Assembly (NCBI RefSeq): GCF_000422305.1
Contig: NZ_AULN01000014.1
Span: 310,001-374,000 of the forward strand
DNA length: 64,000 nt
Source of the DNA: Luteimonas mephitis DSM 12574
Lineage (GTDB): Bacteria; Pseudomonadota; Gammaproteobacteria; Xanthomonadales; Xanthomonadaceae
Direction of reading: 5' to 3'
Shown here: positions 42,228-57,732 of the stretch, piece after piece
Layout: each line of letters begins with the position of its first letter
How positions within the stretch are numbered: position 1 is the first letter of the stretch
The notes under the pieces: model-generated
Databases searched by the model: none
Told to the model about the DNA's origin: nothing
The model's input: the letters and a program-made list of their open reading frames with translations, nothing else
Program-made: the position numbers and the translations under genes

Positions 42228-43356
42228 ATGATCGAACTCAATCCCGTGCGCCAGCGCATCGCCGACCTGACCGGTCGGCTGGATGCGCTGAGGGGGTTTC
42301 TTTGACTACGACACCAAGCGCGAGCGCCTGGAGGAAGTAGAGCGCGAGCTGGAGAACCCGGATGTCTGGAACGATCCCGCGCGCGCGCAGGCGCTGGGGC
42401 GCGAGCGATCGCTGCTCGACAAGACCGTCAACGGCATCCGCGACCTGACCGAAGGGCTGGGTGGCGCCGGCGAACTGCTGGACCTGGCCGAGGGCGAGGA
42501 TGACGAGGACACGGCCAACGCCGTGGTCGATGACGTCGAGAAGCTCGCCCGCCGCGTCGACAAGCTGGAGTTCCAGCGCATGTTTTCCGGCGAGATGGAC
42601 TCGGCCAACGCCTTCGTCGACATCCAGGCCGGCGCCGGCGGCACCGAGGCGCAGGATTGGGCGGAAATGCTGCTGCGCATGTACCTGCGCTGGTGCGAGC
42701 ACCGCGGCTGGAAGGCCGAGCTGATGGAAGTCAGCGGCGGCGACGTCGCGGGCATCAAGTCGGCCACGTTCCGGGTCGAGGGCGAGTACGCCTACGGCTG
42801 GCTGAAGACCGAGATCGGCGTGCACCGGCTGGTGCGCAAGTCGCCGTTCGACTCCGACAACCGCCGCCACACCAGCTTCACCTCGGTGTTCGTGTCGCCG
42901 GAAGTCGACGACAGCATCGAGATCGACATCAATCCGGCCGACCTGAAGACCGACGTTTACCGCTCGTCCGGCGCGGGCGGCCAGCACGTCAACAAGACCG
43001 AGTCGGCGGTGCGCATCACCCACGTACCGACCAACACCGTGGTGGCCTGCCAGACCGAGCGCAGCCAGCACGCCAACCGCGACCGCGCGATGAAAATGCT
43101 CGCGGCCAAGCTGTACGAACTGGAAGTGCAGAAGCGCAACGTCGAGCGCGATGCGCTGGAAGCCACCAAGTCCGACATCGGCTGGGGCAGCCAGATCCGC
43201 AACTACGTGCTCGACCAGAGCCGCATCAAGGACCTGCGCACCGGCATCGAGCGTTCGGATACGCAGAAGGTGCTCGATGGCGACCTGGACGAGTTCGTCG
43301 AAGCGAGCCTGAAATCCGGGCTGGAAGCGGGGTCCAGGCGCTCCGACGCGACCTGA
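42228..43356 (+). CDS. prfB: peptide chain release factor 2, with programmed +1 frameshift
   Basis: RF2 terminates at UGA and UAA. It is encoded as 42228-42302 joined to 42304-43356, 375 residues in all. The first 25 codons end at an in-frame TGA (42303-42305). AGGGGG followed by TTTCTTTGAC is the classical shift site. Motifs are the tripeptide region KSPFDS and the catalytic GGQ in GAGGQHVNK near residues 250-252. A -10 box TAGAAT at 42191-42196 gives a short leader. Low RF2 favours the frameshift and restores synthesis (autoregulation). lysS follows, as in many bacteria. Confidence 0.97.
42291..42306 (+). promoter_or_regulatory. RF2 frameshift signal
   Basis: An internal Shine-Dalgarno-like AGGGGG (42291-42296), then CTT and TGA with C following (42300-42306). 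The ribosome slips from CTT-TGA to the +1 frame. It is the same arrangement as in E. coli prfB. Confidence 0.95.
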
Positions 43357-43475
43357 TGACCACTTCCCCCGGGCTTGATCCCATGTCTTCCCGGGCATAG
43401 CGGGGGACCTGCCCGCCGGTTCCGGCCAAAGGCAGATTCCTCGCCCCGCCCGGGAGGACGGCTTATGCTCCTTCC

Positions 43476-43510
43476 GATTCCCGATTCCCGATTCCCGATT
43501 CCCGATTCCC
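43476..43510 (+). repeat. five tandem copies of GATTCCC before lysS
   Basis: Exactly five perfect 7-bp units end 4 nt before the lysS ATG at 43515, in the place of a ribosome site. A -10-like TATGCT lies at 43464-43469. Such GATTCCC/GGGAATC heptamers occur in Xanthomonadaceae genomes and can change copy number by slippage. Confidence 0.9.
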
Positions 43511-43514
43511 GAAC

Positions 43515-45038
<1,524 letters not shown>

Positions 45039-45219
45039 GGCGTACCCGCCGGCGGCGGCCGGGGACTGCCAGCGGCAGCCGCGGGGAATCGCCGGTAACG
45101 GAATGACGTGACGAGGAAGGTCATTCTTTGACCGTGCCCCTTCGATTGCGCCGTTGATACCGGCAGGAAACGTGGCTTGGCGCACGGAATCCGGGGCGCC
45201 GGCAGGGCACGGGACTTGC

Positions 45220-45247
45220 TTGCCCTGTACCAGCGGGCGAGTATGCA
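45220..45247 (+). promoter_or_regulatory. candidate promoter of rpfG-rpfC
   Basis: TTGCCC at 45220-45225, a 16-nt spacer and TATGCA at 45242-45247, 38 bp before the rpfG GTG. The 247-bp gap after lysS leaves room for further control sites; none is recognised with confidence. Confidence 0.45.
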
Positions 45248-45285
45248 AGGCTTGCAGGGAACTACGTTCGAGGGGCGGATACCGC

Positions 45286-46326
45286 GTGAACATCGTGATC
45301 GTCGACGACCAGACATCCGCGCGCACCATGTTGCGGCACATTCTCGAGGACATCAGTCCCGAGCTGGACGTGCTCGATTTCGGCGATCCGCAGGACGCGC
45401 TGCGCTGGTGCGAGGACAACCGCCCGGACCTGCTGCTGCTGGATTACCGCATGCCGGTCATCGACGGCCTGGAGTTTGCCCGCCGCTTCCGCCGCCCACT
45501 GCTTCACCGTGACGTTCCGATCGTGCTGGTGACCGTGGTTGGCGACGAGCCGATCCGGCAGGCGGCCCTGGACGCGGGCGTCATCGACTTCCTGGTCAAG
45601 CCGGTGCGCCCGCGCGAACTGCGCGCCCGCTGCCGCAACCTGCTGCAACTGCGCCAGCAGGCCGAGTCGGTGAAGCAGCGTGCGCTGTCGCTTGAACAGC
45701 GCCTGCTGTCGAGCATGAACGAGGTCGAGGAACGCGAGCGCGAAACGCTGACCCGGCTCGCCCGCGCGATCGCCTATCGCGACGCCGGCACCAGCGCCAA
45801 CCTGGAGCGACTGGCCCGCATCGCCGGCATGGTGGCCGAGGAAATGGGGCTGTTCGAGGACGAGGTGCGGATGATCGAACTGGCCGCGCCGCTGCACGAC
45901 CTGGGCAAGATCGCGATCCCCGACGCCTTGCTGATGAAGCCCGGGCCGCTCACCGACGAGGAGACCCGGATCATGCGCAAGCATCCGGAGATCGGCCACG
46001 AACTGCTCAGCGGCAGCCAGAACCGGTTCATCCAGGTCAGCGCCACCATTGCGCTGCGCCACCAGGAGCGCTATGACGGCAGCGGCTACCCGGACGGCCT
46101 GGTCGGCGAAGCCATCCCGCTGGAAGCCCGGATCGTCGCGGTCGCCGACGTGTTCGATGCATTGATTTCGGTGCGCCCGTACAAGCGCGCCTGGAGCCTG
46201 GACGAGGCGCTGGACTACATCTCGCAGCAAAGCGGCAAGCTGTTCGACCCGCGGTGCGTCGACGCGCTGATCCGCAACCGGCCCCGCCTGGAGCAGATCT
46301 GCAACAGCGGCCACCTCCACAGCTGA
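45286..46326 (+). CDS. rpfG: HD-GYP response regulator RpfG, cyclic di-GMP phosphodiesterase
   Basis: 346 residues. An N-terminal receiver (acidic pair Asp7-Asp8, phospho-Asp53 in [12 protein letters not shown], Lys105 in LVKPVRP) and a C-terminal HD-GYP domain (His204-Asp205 in [14 protein letters not shown] at 267-269 in [13 protein letters not shown]). Phosphorylation through RpfC activates hydrolysis of cyclic di-GMP when DSF is present. The start is a GTG at 45286, right at the receiver domain, with GAGGGG about 12 nt upstream; no in-frame ATG is better placed. rpfC follows after 13 bp with no rpfH in between. Confidence 0.95.
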   Translation: MNIVIVDDQTSARTMLRHILEDISPELDVLDFGDPQDALRWCEDNRPDLLLLDYRMPVIDGLEFARRFRRPLLHRDVPIVLVTVVGDEPIRQAALDAGVIDFLVKPVRPRELRARCRNLLQLRQQAESVKQRALSLEQRLLSSMNEVEERERETLTRLARAIAYRDAGTSANLERLARIAGMVAEEMGLFEDEVRMIELAAPLHDLGKIAIPDALLMKPGPLTDEETRIMRKHPEIGHELLSGSQNRFIQVSATIALRHQERYDGSGYPDGLVGEAIPLEARIVAVADVFDALISVRPYKRAWSLDEALDYISQQSGKLFDPRCVDALIRNRPRLEQICNSGHLHS

Positions 46327-46339
46327 CCGGCACGGCGCC

Positions 46340-48544
46340 ATGACTATGCCTTCCTTCCACCAACTGGCCTCGCGGCTGCGCAACCGCCCCGACAGCGAGC
46401 TTGCGCAGGTGATCGTCAGGTTCGCGATCACCGCGCTGTTCTGCGCCTACCTCGGTTCACAGGTGCAGTCGGAGGCAAGCCAGGGCGCGCTGTATTTCAC
46501 CTGGCTGATCCTGATCGGCGAACTGCTGGTCTCCACCGGCCTGCTGGTCGGGATCGTCGTCAATCCGGGCGTGTCCCACGTGCGCCGCTGGATCGGCATG
46601 TTCGCCGACTACTCCGCGCTCGCCGGCGTGATGTGCCTGATGGGGGAACCCGCAAGCCCGTTGTACAGCGTGTACCTGTGGGTCACCATCGGCAACGGCC
46701 TTCGTTACGGCACGCGCTATCTCTATTCGGCAACGGCGCTGGCCGCCATGTCGTTCCTGGTCATGATGCTGTCGACGACGTTCTGGCAATCCAGCCCGTT
46801 CCTGGCCTGGGGCCTGCTGGTTGGCCTGGTCGCCATCCCGCTGTACTTCGCGTCGCTGCTGAAGGCGCTGACCCGGGCGCTCGAGGATGCGCGCAGCGCG
46901 AACCGCGCCAAGAGCCGCTTCCTGGCCAACATGAGCCATGAGTTGCGCACGCCGCTCAACGGCATCCTCGGGATGTCGGAGCTGCTCTCGACCAGCAAGC
47001 TGAACGCCGAGCAGCGCGAGTCGACCGGGATCATCCACACCTCGGCGCAGACCCTGCTGATGCTGATCGAGGAGGTCCTGGACATCTCCGCGATCGAGGC
47101 GGGCAAGCTGAAGCGGCAGGAAGTCGACTTCAATCTTCCCGAACTCCTCGGGCGCCTGCGCAGCCTGTGCCTGCCGCAGGCCGCGGCCAAGCAGCTCAAG
47201 CTCAGCATGGATTCGGACATCGCACTTCCGGCGCAGGTACATGGCGATCCCGGCCACCTGCTGCAGGTGCTGCTGAACCTGATGCAGAACGCGATCAAGT
47301 TCACCGAGACCGGGGAAGTGTCGCTGCGGGTGCGGCTGGTCGACCAGGATGCGGACAGGCTGCGCGTGCTCTTCTCCGTGCGCGACACCGGCATCGGCAT
47401 CCCGGAGGAGGCGAGGGCGCGCATCTTCGAACCGTTCGAGCAGGTCGATGGCGGCATCTCGCGCCGCTACGGCGGTACCGGCCTGGGCACCACCATCGCC
47501 AAGATGCTGGTCGAGGCGATGGGTGGGGAAAAGATCTCGCTGGAGGCCAATCCCGGCGGCGGCAGCCACTTCTGGTTCGAGCTGCCGCTGCAGACGCAGC
47601 GCGCGCAGGACGCGGAGGTCGAATTGCCGCCGGCAAGCGATCCGGCCGCCATTGTCCCGTCGCAGGCCAATGTCATCGCGTTCGACGACCCCTTCGTCCG
47701 CCATCGCGCCCGCGTGCGTCCGCTGCACATCCTGATCGCCGACGACCAGCCCGCCAACCGCATCGTGCTGCAGCGCCTGCTGGAGCGTGCGGGCCACCGG
47801 CTGATCTTCGCCGAGGACGGCGAAGCGACCCTGGACCAGCTCGAGATACACTCGCCCGACATGGTCATCGTCGACTTGAACATGCCGGGCCTGAGCGGCC
47901 TCGACGTGATCCGCCAGGCCCGCGTCATGCAGGCCGGGATGCAGCGCACTCCCATCGTCGTCCTGTCCGCGGATGCGACCGTGGAATCGCTCAATGAAGC
48001 CGAGCGTGCCGGCGCCTACGCCTACCTGACCAAGCCCATCGTCGTCTCGCGCCTGCTCGACACCATCAGCCGCGTGGCGGCCAACGAGGCCTTCGCCGCG
48101 CCACAGGGCGTGCAGCCCGTGGCGGAAGGCAATGCCGCGGCTGCCGCGGCGCAGGCGCCTGCGGAACCGGCACAGAGCGTGCTGCAGGAACTCGCTTCGA
48201 TGAACTTCGGCCGCGAGTTCCTGGTCGAGTTCGTCGAGCAGTGCCTGCGCGATATCGGGCGCGCGCTGCCGCAGCTGCGCAAGGCCGCCAACGAGGGGGA
48301 TTGGGATGCGATGCGCGACTGTGCCCACGCCATGCGCGGTGTCGCCGAAAACATCGGCGCGACGCCGCTGGTCCAGCGCTGCCGGCAGATCATGAAGATG
48401 AGCAGCACGCAGCTGGCGCTCGACGCGCCGGCGCTGACACGCGACCTGGATGCCATGGTCGAGGACAGCGCACTGCGCGCCAAGGCGGACCTGGCGCTAC
48501 TGCTGGCACCCGGGCCGGAACAATCCGGCCACGGGCCCGGATGA
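46340..48544 (+). CDS. rpfC: DSF sensor hybrid histidine kinase RpfC
   Basis: 734 residues. Five membrane segments lie in residues about 22-175 ([35 protein letters not shown], then three more). The kinase core has His200 in [12 protein letters not shown] and ATP-site motifs NAIKFTETG and [13 protein letters not shown] receiver follows with Asp512 in [12 protein letters not shown] and an HPt domain with His663 in [10 protein letters not shown]. An alternative start at 46346 would shift numbering by two, giving His198 as in Xanthomonas campestris RpfC. It senses DSF, relays phosphate to RpfG and, in Xanthomonas, binds RpfF at low density. Transcribed with rpfG. Confidence 0.95.
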   Translation: MTMPSFHQLASRLRNRPDSELAQVIVRFAITALFCAYLGSQVQSEASQGALYFTWLILIGELLVSTGLLVGIVVNPGVSHVRRWIGMFADYSALAGVMCLMGEPASPLYSVYLWVTIGNGLRYGTRYLYSATALAAMSFLVMMLSTTFWQSSPFLAWGLLVGLVAIPLYFASLLKALTRALEDARSANRAKSRFLANMSHELRTPLNGILGMSELLSTSKLNAEQRESTGIIHTSAQTLLMLIEEVLDISAIEAGKLKRQEVDFNLPELLGRLRSLCLPQAAAKQLKLSMDSDIALPAQVHGDPGHLLQVLLNLMQNAIKFTETGEVSLRVRLVDQDADRLRVLFSVRDTGIGIPEEARARIFEPFEQVDGGISRRYGGTGLGTTIAKMLVEAMGGEKISLEANPGGGSHFWFELPLQTQRAQDAEVELPPASDPAAIVPSQANVIAFDDPFVRHRARVRPLHILIADDQPANRIVLQRLLERAGHRLIFAEDGEATLDQLEIHSPDMVIVDLNMPGLSGLDVIRQARVMQAGMQRTPIVVLSADATVESLNEAERAGAYAYLTKPIVVSRLLDTISRVAANEAFAAPQGVQPVAEGNAAAAAAQAPAEPAQSVLQELASMNFGREFLVEFVEQCLRDIGRALPQLRKAANEGDWDAMRDCAHAMRGVAENIGATPLVQRCRQIMKMSSTQLALDAPALTRDLDAMVEDSALRAKADLALLLAPGPEQSGHGPG

Positions 48545-48564
48545 GGTGATCGCCTGCCGCGGGC

Positions 48565-49464
48565 TCAGCCCCGCGAGCCGGCTTCCTTCAGGTCGCCATG
48601 GCGCCGGTACTGGGCGCGTACCAGCCGTTCCATGGTACGCAGCGAGCGATCGCCGAGTTGCAGGGCGGTGTCGACCCAGACCTCGGTGATGCTCATCATT
48701 TCTTCCAGCGTCACCGGCTGCGCCATGCTGCGCACGCGATGCATCGCCGCACGCGCGTGCGGAATGCGCTGGTTGCTGCGGATCACGTCGTCGACGGCCT
48801 TTTCGCCTTCGCCGCGCGGCACCAGGATGTCGACCAGCCCCATCCTGTACAGCTCGTCGCTGCTGTAGACGTTGCCTTCCAGCATGATTTTTTCGGCCTG
48901 GTGCGGCGCGATGCGCTTGCACAGGAACGAATAGGCGCCCATGCCGGGGAACAGGTCGAACAGCACTTCCGGCAGGCCCATGTTGACGCCTTCCTCGGCA
49001 ACGATCGTATGGCAGCTCAGCGCCGCCTCGAACCCGCCGCCCAGCGCATCGCCCTGGACCAGCGCGATGCTGTGCGCGCCGACTCCCAGCCCCGCATGGA
49101 AAGCATGCACGCCACGCACGCACTGCCGCGCGTATCCGAGCAGGCCGTTGCGGTCGCCGTTGCGGATCAGGCGGCAGAACAGCTCGAGGTCGCCGCCCAG
49201 GTTGAACACGTCGCTGTCGGATGCCAGCACGATGTGCGAGATCGAATGCCTGCCGCCGTCCTGCTGGTCGAAGCGCAGGCGATCGGCCAGTGCCTGCTGG
49301 TAGTGCAGGATCTCGTTGATCAGGGCCGTCTTGAAGCATGCGCGCCCGGGCGTTGCCGCGAGGTCGGCGTGCATGTGGCATCGATAGACACCGCGCTCGG
49401 TGTCTTCAACGGGCCGGAGGGTGTTGTAGCGCGGAGCGCAATGGAGCTGCTGGACGACTGACAT
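48565..49464 (-). CDS. rpfF: DSF synthase RpfF (crotonase fold)
   Basis: 299 residues. Makes the diffusible signal factor (cis-unsaturated fatty acid) from acyl-ACP by dehydration and thioester cleavage. The two catalytic glutamates are conserved: Glu146 in LGGGFEAALSCH and Glu166 in GLPEVLFDLFPGMGAYSF. SDSDVFNLGGDLELFCRLI and RAMHRVRS-type regions also fit. The start at 49464 gives the RpfF N-terminus; a longer frame to 49557 is unlikely. It ends 20 bp from the convergent rpfC stop. rpfB lies upstream on the same strand, 229 bp away, so rpfF probably has its own promoter. Confidence 0.95.
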   Translation of the reverse strand: MSVVQQLHCAPRYNTLRPVEDTERGVYRCHMHADLAATPGRACFKTALINEILHYQQALADRLRFDQQDGGRHSISHIVLASDSDVFNLGGDLELFCRLIRNGDRNGLLGYARQCVRGVHAFHAGLGVGAHSIALVQGDALGGGFEAALSCHTIVAEEGVNMGLPEVLFDLFPGMGAYSFLCKRIAPHQAEKIMLEGNVYSSDELYRMGLVDILVPRGEGEKAVDDVIRSNQRIPHARAAMHRVRSMAQPVTLEEMMSITEVWVDTALQLGDRSLRTMERLVRAQYRRHGDLKEAGSRG

Positions 49465-49533
49465 GGAAGTACCCCTGTGATGGAGCCGTCCGGCCGGTCG
49501 CGCAACGAGACGGCAGAAAAAGTTCAATGGGAA

Positions 49534-49551
49534 ATGCGCCCGACGGCGCAT
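49534..49551 (-). promoter_or_regulatory. perfect hairpin in the rpfF leader region
   Basis: ATGCGCC and GGCGCAT form a 7-bp stem with a 4-nt loop, about 70 bp before the rpfF ATG, followed on the minus strand by a loose T-rich stretch (AACTTTTTCT). A possible rpfF promoter lies just upstream (TTGCGA, 17 nt, TGAATA on the minus strand). It could end rpfB transcripts or control rpfF; the sequence does not decide. Confidence 0.4.
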
Positions 49552-49693
49552 ATTCAACCCTAACTGAACCGGATCGCAAGCGGTTTAAGGGCAGAAAGCG
49601 GCCTTTTCGGGCTATTACGTGCGGATTATCGGCACCAGGGCAGTGTGAGGCGGCGCGCGGAGCGGCGCATGCCCCGGGGGCCGGGACGCGGCG

Positions 49694-51370
<1,677 letters not shown>

Positions 51371-51549
51371 CTTGCGTTCTCTCCGATGTTCCATTGACGA
51401 CCGCGACCATGCGGGCGTGCGTGGATCGATTGGAGCATAGGCTCTAGGCCCTCGCAAGACGGCGTGCGCGTCCGTATGGCTGCCTGTCCCGAAGACCCTC
51501 GAATAGGTAGCCTTGATCGCTTGGGGTCGACGATGGAGGACGGGGCGGC

Positions 51550-52017
51550 ATGCACCGGATCAGGCAGCGCAGCGCCGTGGGCGGATTCCGATGGCTACCG
51601 GTGCTGGGGATCGTGCTCGCCGTGTTGGCGCTTGCCACGGGCTGTCGCCGCGAGTCCGCCGAGCAGGCGCTGCGGCAGGATGTGGCTGCGTTTCAGGCAG
51701 CCATCGAATCGCGGGATGCGGGTGGAATGGCAGCATTCCTGGCAGCGGACTTCGTCGGCAACGACGGACTGGATCGCGACGGGGCCCGGCGCCTGGCCGC
51801 GCTCTACTTCATGCGCAATGCCAGGATCGGCATCACCTCGGGCCCGCTCGACATCCAACTGCAGGACGACCATGCCACCGTCCACACGACCGTCGTGCTG
51901 ACCGGCGGAAGCGGCGGGCTGCTGCCGGAAACCGGACGCGCCCATGCCGTCACTTCGGGCTGGCGCCGTGAGCGGGGGCAGTGGCGGATGACCAGCCTGT
52001 CGTGGAATGCGCCGTAG
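51550..52017 (+). CDS. hypothetical lipoprotein, NTF2-like fold possible
   Basis: 155 residues. A signal sequence with a lipobox ending LATGC (Cys32) suggests a membrane-anchored periplasmic lipoprotein. The mature part (ESAEQALRQDVAAFQAAIES, RDAGGMAAFLAADFVGNDGL and a closing RERGQWRMTSLSW) has the length and layout of SnoaL/DUF4440-type NTF2-like domains, but I cannot confirm this. It is divergent from rpfB and convergent with acnA, sharing the terminator at 52077. Confidence 0.7.
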   Translation: MHRIRQRSAVGGFRWLPVLGIVLAVLALATGCRRESAEQALRQDVAAFQAAIESRDAGGMAAFLAADFVGNDGLDRDGARRLAALYFMRNARIGITSGPLDIQLQDDHATVHTTVVLTGGSGGLLPETGRAHAVTSGWRRERGQWRMTSLSWNAP

Positions 52018-52076
52018 GCGACGAGACGTTGCACAACGAATCGCGACTGGAACGTTGCGCTGTTGATGCAGATGCG

Positions 52077-52104
52077 AAAAAGGCGGCCCGTAGGCCGCCT
52101 TTCC
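52077..52104. terminator. bidirectional terminator between the lipoprotein gene and acnA
   Basis: AAAGGCGGCC and GGCCGCCTTT form a 10-bp stem with a tetraloop, with an A run on the left and T residues on the right. On the minus strand it reads as a strong terminator for acnA, 60 bp after its stop. It is nearly identical to the one at 61688. Confidence 0.85.
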
Positions 52105-52162
52105 TTGTCCGAACGCCGCCGCGCTGCGGCGGGCCGGGCTTTCGCCCGATCCGAAGCCCGGG

Positions 52163-54928
<2,766 letters not shown>

Positions 54929-54999
54929 GGGGAGGAAACTCCTGTGGCTGGGTGCGGGAGACCCTGGCGGGGCGGCCGGAGGGGGCTGGGAATCGGCAC

Positions 55000-55054
55000 A
55001 GTATGACGGATTGAGTATGAATTTTGAAGTATGTAGACTCCATCCATACTTCAA
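55000..55054. promoter_or_regulatory. vapBC promoter/operator overlapping the acnA promoter
   Basis: For vapB: TTGAGT (55011-55016), 17 nt and TAGACT (55034-55039). Over it lies a perfect 10-bp inverted repeat, TTGAAGTATG (55024-55033) and CATACTTCAA (55045-55054). GTATG occurs three times at exact 14-bp steps (55001, 55015, 55029). On the minus strand TTCAAA (55023-55028), 17 nt and CATACT (55000-55005) form a possible acnA promoter made from the same repeats. Confidence 0.6.
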
Positions 55055-55072
55055 GCTCCGGAGGACCTGCTC

Positions 55073-55318
55073 ATGGAGGCAACGGTTGCCGAACGCGGCC
55101 AGATCACGCTGCCCAAGGCGGTGCGCGATGCGCTGGGCCTGAGCAAGGGCACCATCCTGAAGGTCGAGCTGGACGGTGGCCGCATTATCCTGCGCAAAAG
55201 CGTCGATGATGCGATCTCGCGCGCGCGCGGCCGCTTCAAGCTCGACGGCTTCGCCGATACCAGCGAGGCGATGACCACCATCCGCGGGCGCAAGCCCGGC
55301 GACCCGGCCAGAGGCTAG
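55073..55318 (+). CDS. vapB: AbrB-type antitoxin VapB
   Basis: 81 residues. The N-terminal swapped-hairpin DNA-binding domain is [20 protein letters not shown] followed by [13 protein letters not shown]. The C-terminal part should wrap and block the toxin. GGAGG precedes the ATG. It is expected to repress its own promoter, where an inverted repeat is seen. vapC follows 10 bp later. Confidence 0.9.
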   Translation: MEATVAERGQITLPKAVRDALGLSKGTILKVELDGGRIILRKSVDDAISRARGRFKLDGFADTSEAMTTIRGRKPGDPARG

Positions 55319-55328
55319 GCCCGCGCCG

Positions 55329-55733
55329 ATGATCGCCATCGATACGCCTGCCCTGATCGACCTGCTGGCCGACGGCCCCGACGCCGACGCGGTGGAACTG
55401 TGCCTGCGCCAGTGCCTGGGCAGCGGCCCGGTGGTGGTCTGCGACGTGGTGCTGGCCGAGCTGTGCAGCGCGCTCAAGGACGGCTCCGAGGCGCTGGCCG
55501 TGCTCGAGGAAATGAGCATCCGCTACCTGCCCACCGAGGCCAAGTCGGCGCTGCGGGCGGGCGAGATGCAGCGCCGCCATCGCCAGCGCGGCGGGCTCGA
55601 CGAACGCGCAGTGCCGGATTTCCTCACCGGCGCGCACGCGCTGATGCAGTGCAACGGCCTGATCACCCGCGACGCCGGGTTCTACCGCGATTACTTCAAG
55701 GGCCTGAAGCTGATCGTGCCGGCGGCAAGCTGA
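55329..55733 (+). CDS. vapC: PIN-domain ribonuclease toxin VapC
   Basis: 134 residues. The four acidic metal-binding residues of PIN nucleases are present: Asp5 ([13 protein letters not shown]), Glu44 (VLAELCSAL), Asp97 ([10 protein letters not shown]) and Asp115 (LITRDAGFY). It likely cleaves RNA, often initiator tRNA or rRNA in this family. The gene appears intact. It ends before a REP element. The pair sits between acnA and hflD and looks like an accessory insertion. Confidence 0.92.
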   Translation: MIAIDTPALIDLLADGPDADAVELCLRQCLGSGPVVVCDVVLAELCSALKDGSEALAVLEEMSIRYLPTEAKSALRAGEMQRRHRQRGGLDERAVPDFLTGAHALMQCNGLITRDAGFYRDYFKGLKLIVPAAS

Positions 55734-55757
55734 GCGCCGTCTCCCGCAGGGTTTTCC

Positions 55758-55835
55758 GCAGGAGCGACGGAAGCCGCGAGCTTTCTGCAAGCGCGCCCGA
55801 AGGAATCAGAAGCTCGCGGCTTCCGCCGCTCCTGC
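55758..55835. repeat. REP-like palindromic element, copy 2
   Basis: Arms of 26 bp (55758-55783 and 55810-55835), one mismatch, core GGAAGCCGCGAGCTT, spacer 26 bp. The best-preserved member of the family also seen at 3309 and 61590. It lies between the convergent vapC and hflD. Confidence 0.85.
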
Positions 55836-55875
55836 GGGCAGGGTTCCGGCACCGGAATCCGGGCCGCAACGAGGC

Positions 55876-56484
55876 TTACCCCAGCTTCAATTCGCTCTCG
55901 ATCGCCGCCAGCATCTGCCTGCGGCCGAGCAGGAAATCGAACAGGCTGCCGCCCATCTGCCGCCACAGCACCGCCGAACGCAGTGCGGCCAGCAGCAGGG
56001 CGCGGATTTCCGAAACGATGTCGGCCTGCCCGAGGTAGTGCGGATTGCCCTGCACCATCACTTTCGGCCGCAGGTTGCTGACCGTGTCCGCATACAGCTT
56101 GCCCAGCGCGGCGAGCACGTCCGGGTGGCTGCTGCCTAGGCGGTCGGCGATCGTCGCGGTGCTGGCGATGCCCTCCTGGACCTGCTGCACCATCGCCCCG
56201 TCGCGCACGAACCGGCGTTCGATCTGCAGCACGGCCAGGGCCAGCCGGGGCAGGGCTTCGTCCTTGTTCCGGTTGCCGAAATAGTCGCGCAGCAGGACCA
56301 GCCCAGGGCGCAGGTCGCCGATGCCGCCGTAGACCGCTTCCGGCGATTCGGCATCGATGCGGAACACGCTGTCGAGCGCGGTCGACAGCACCGACGCATC
56401 CGCCTGCCCGGTCTCGGCGATCCGCCGCACCTGCTTCAGCGCCTGCACCAGGCCGGCGAGGGCGAGGATTCGTTCTTGCATCAT
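55876..56484 (-). CDS. hflD: high-frequency lysogenization protein HflD homolog
   Basis: 202 residues, normal for the family. Landmarks: [54 protein letters not shown] and [12 protein letters not shown]. It starts at ATGATG, overlapping the mnmA stop by 4 bp. The order mnmA-hflD is conserved in gammaproteobacteria. A peripheral inner-membrane protein in E. coli; its general role is unclear. Confidence 0.92.
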   Translation of the reverse strand: MMQERILALAGLVQALKQVRRIAETGQADASVLSTALDSVFRIDAESPEAVYGGIGDLRPGLVLLRDYFGNRNKDEALPRLALAVLQIERRFVRDGAMVQQVQEGIASTATIADRLGSSHPDVLAALGKLYADTVSNLRPKVMVQGNPHYLGQADIVSEIRALLLAALRSAVLWRQMGGSLFDFLLGRRQMLAAIESELKLG

Positions 56485-57611
56485 TCGGTGCCGCTCCGGG
56501 AATTCGTGTCGTCGTGGCGCCGCTCCAGCGGCGCGTCGGTGGCCGCGATCACCGCGCCACCCAGGCAATGGTCGCCATCGTAAAGCACCAGCGACTGCCC
56601 CGGCGTCACCGCACGCTGCGGCTGTGCGAAGCGCACGCGCAGGCTGCCGTCGTCGCACACGGTGACTTCGCAGTCCTGGTCATGCTGCCGGTAGCGCGTC
56701 TGCGCGCTGCAGGCAAACGTCGCCGCGGGCGGCGCGCCGGCGATCCAGTGCGCGGCTTCGGTCCACGTGGTGTCCGACAGCAGGTAGCGGCTGTCGCTGC
56801 CCTGGTCGACGACCAGCACGTTGCGCTCGACGTCCTTGCCGACCACGAACCACGGCGCCGGCTCGAACCCGCGCAGGCCGCCGATCTGCAGTCCCTCGCG
56901 CTGGCCGAGGGTGAAATAGAACACGCCCGGATGGGTGCCGACCACGCGGCCGTCCGGCGTTCGCATCTCGCCGGGCCGCGCCGGCAGGTAGCGCGACAGG
57001 AACTCTCGGAAGTCGCGTTCGCCGATGAAGCAGATGCCGGTGGAGTCCTTCTTCGCCGCGGTCGGCAGCCCGGCTGCGGCGGCGATGCGGCGCACGTCGG
57101 CCTTGGGCAACTCGCCGAGCGGGAAGCGGGTGGCCGCGAGTTGCGCCTGCCCGAGCTGGTGCAGGAAGTAGCTCTGGTCCTTGCCGCGGTCGCGCGCGCG
57201 CAGCAGGCGCCAGCTTCCGCGATCGCCGTCGACCCGGGCGTAGTGGCCGGTGGCGATGCACTCCGCGCCCAGATCGCGCGCGGCGTCGAGGAAGTGCTTG
57301 AACTTGATCTCGCGGTTGCACAGCACGTCCGGGTTGGGCGTGCGCCCGGCGGCGTACTCGGCGAGGAAGTGGGCGAACACGCCGTCCCAGTATTCGCCGG
57401 AGAAGTCGCGGAAGTGGATCGGGATGCCGAGCCGGCCGCAGACCGCCACGGCGTCGCGGCGGTCGTCCTCGGCGCGGCAGTCGCCGCTGCCGTCGTCGGC
57501 CCAGTTCTGCATGAACAGTCCCGCCAGTGATTCGCCAGCGTCGCGCAGGAGCAGCGCGGCCACTGACGAATCGACGCCGCCGGACATCCCGACGATCACC
57601 CGCGGGCTCAT
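56481..57611 (-). CDS. mnmA: tRNA 2-thiouridine synthase MnmA
   Basis: 376 residues. Adds sulfur to U34 of tRNA-Lys, -Glu and -Gln. The ATP pyrophosphatase loop [15 protein letters not shown] is near the start. The two catalytic cysteines are in VLCNREIKF and [12 protein letters not shown]. The C-terminal beta barrel is complete. It overlaps hflD downstream; nudJ lies 121 bp upstream on the same strand. Confidence 0.96.
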   Translation of the reverse strand: MSPRVIVGMSGGVDSSVAALLLRDAGESLAGLFMQNWADDGSGDCRAEDDRRDAVAVCGRLGIPIHFRDFSGEYWDGVFAHFLAEYAAGRTPNPDVLCNREIKFKHFLDAARDLGAECIATGHYARVDGDRGSWRLLRARDRGKDQSYFLHQLGQAQLAATRFPLGELPKADVRRIAAAAGLPTAAKKDSTGICFIGERDFREFLSRYLPARPGEMRTPDGRVVGTHPGVFYFTLGQREGLQIGGLRGFEPAPWFVVGKDVERNVLVVDQGSDSRYLLSDTTWTEAAHWIAGAPPAATFACSAQTRYRQHDQDCEVTVCDDGSLRVRFAQPQRAVTPGQSLVLYDGDHCLGGAVIAATDAPLERRHDDTNSRSGTE

Positions 57612-57732
57612 GGGCTGCCAAGTCCCGAAACTGGCGGACAGCCATCGAAGGCGTCCAGGCGGTGCACGCCGATCCGGCTCCCGCTTGCAGGCGAAGTCGC
57701 GGGGTGGGGCGCGGCGACGGCGTGCCCGCGCA

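Noticed and set aside
46340-48544. An rpfH gene between rpfG and rpfC
   Set aside because: The two genes are 13 bp apart; there is no room for it.
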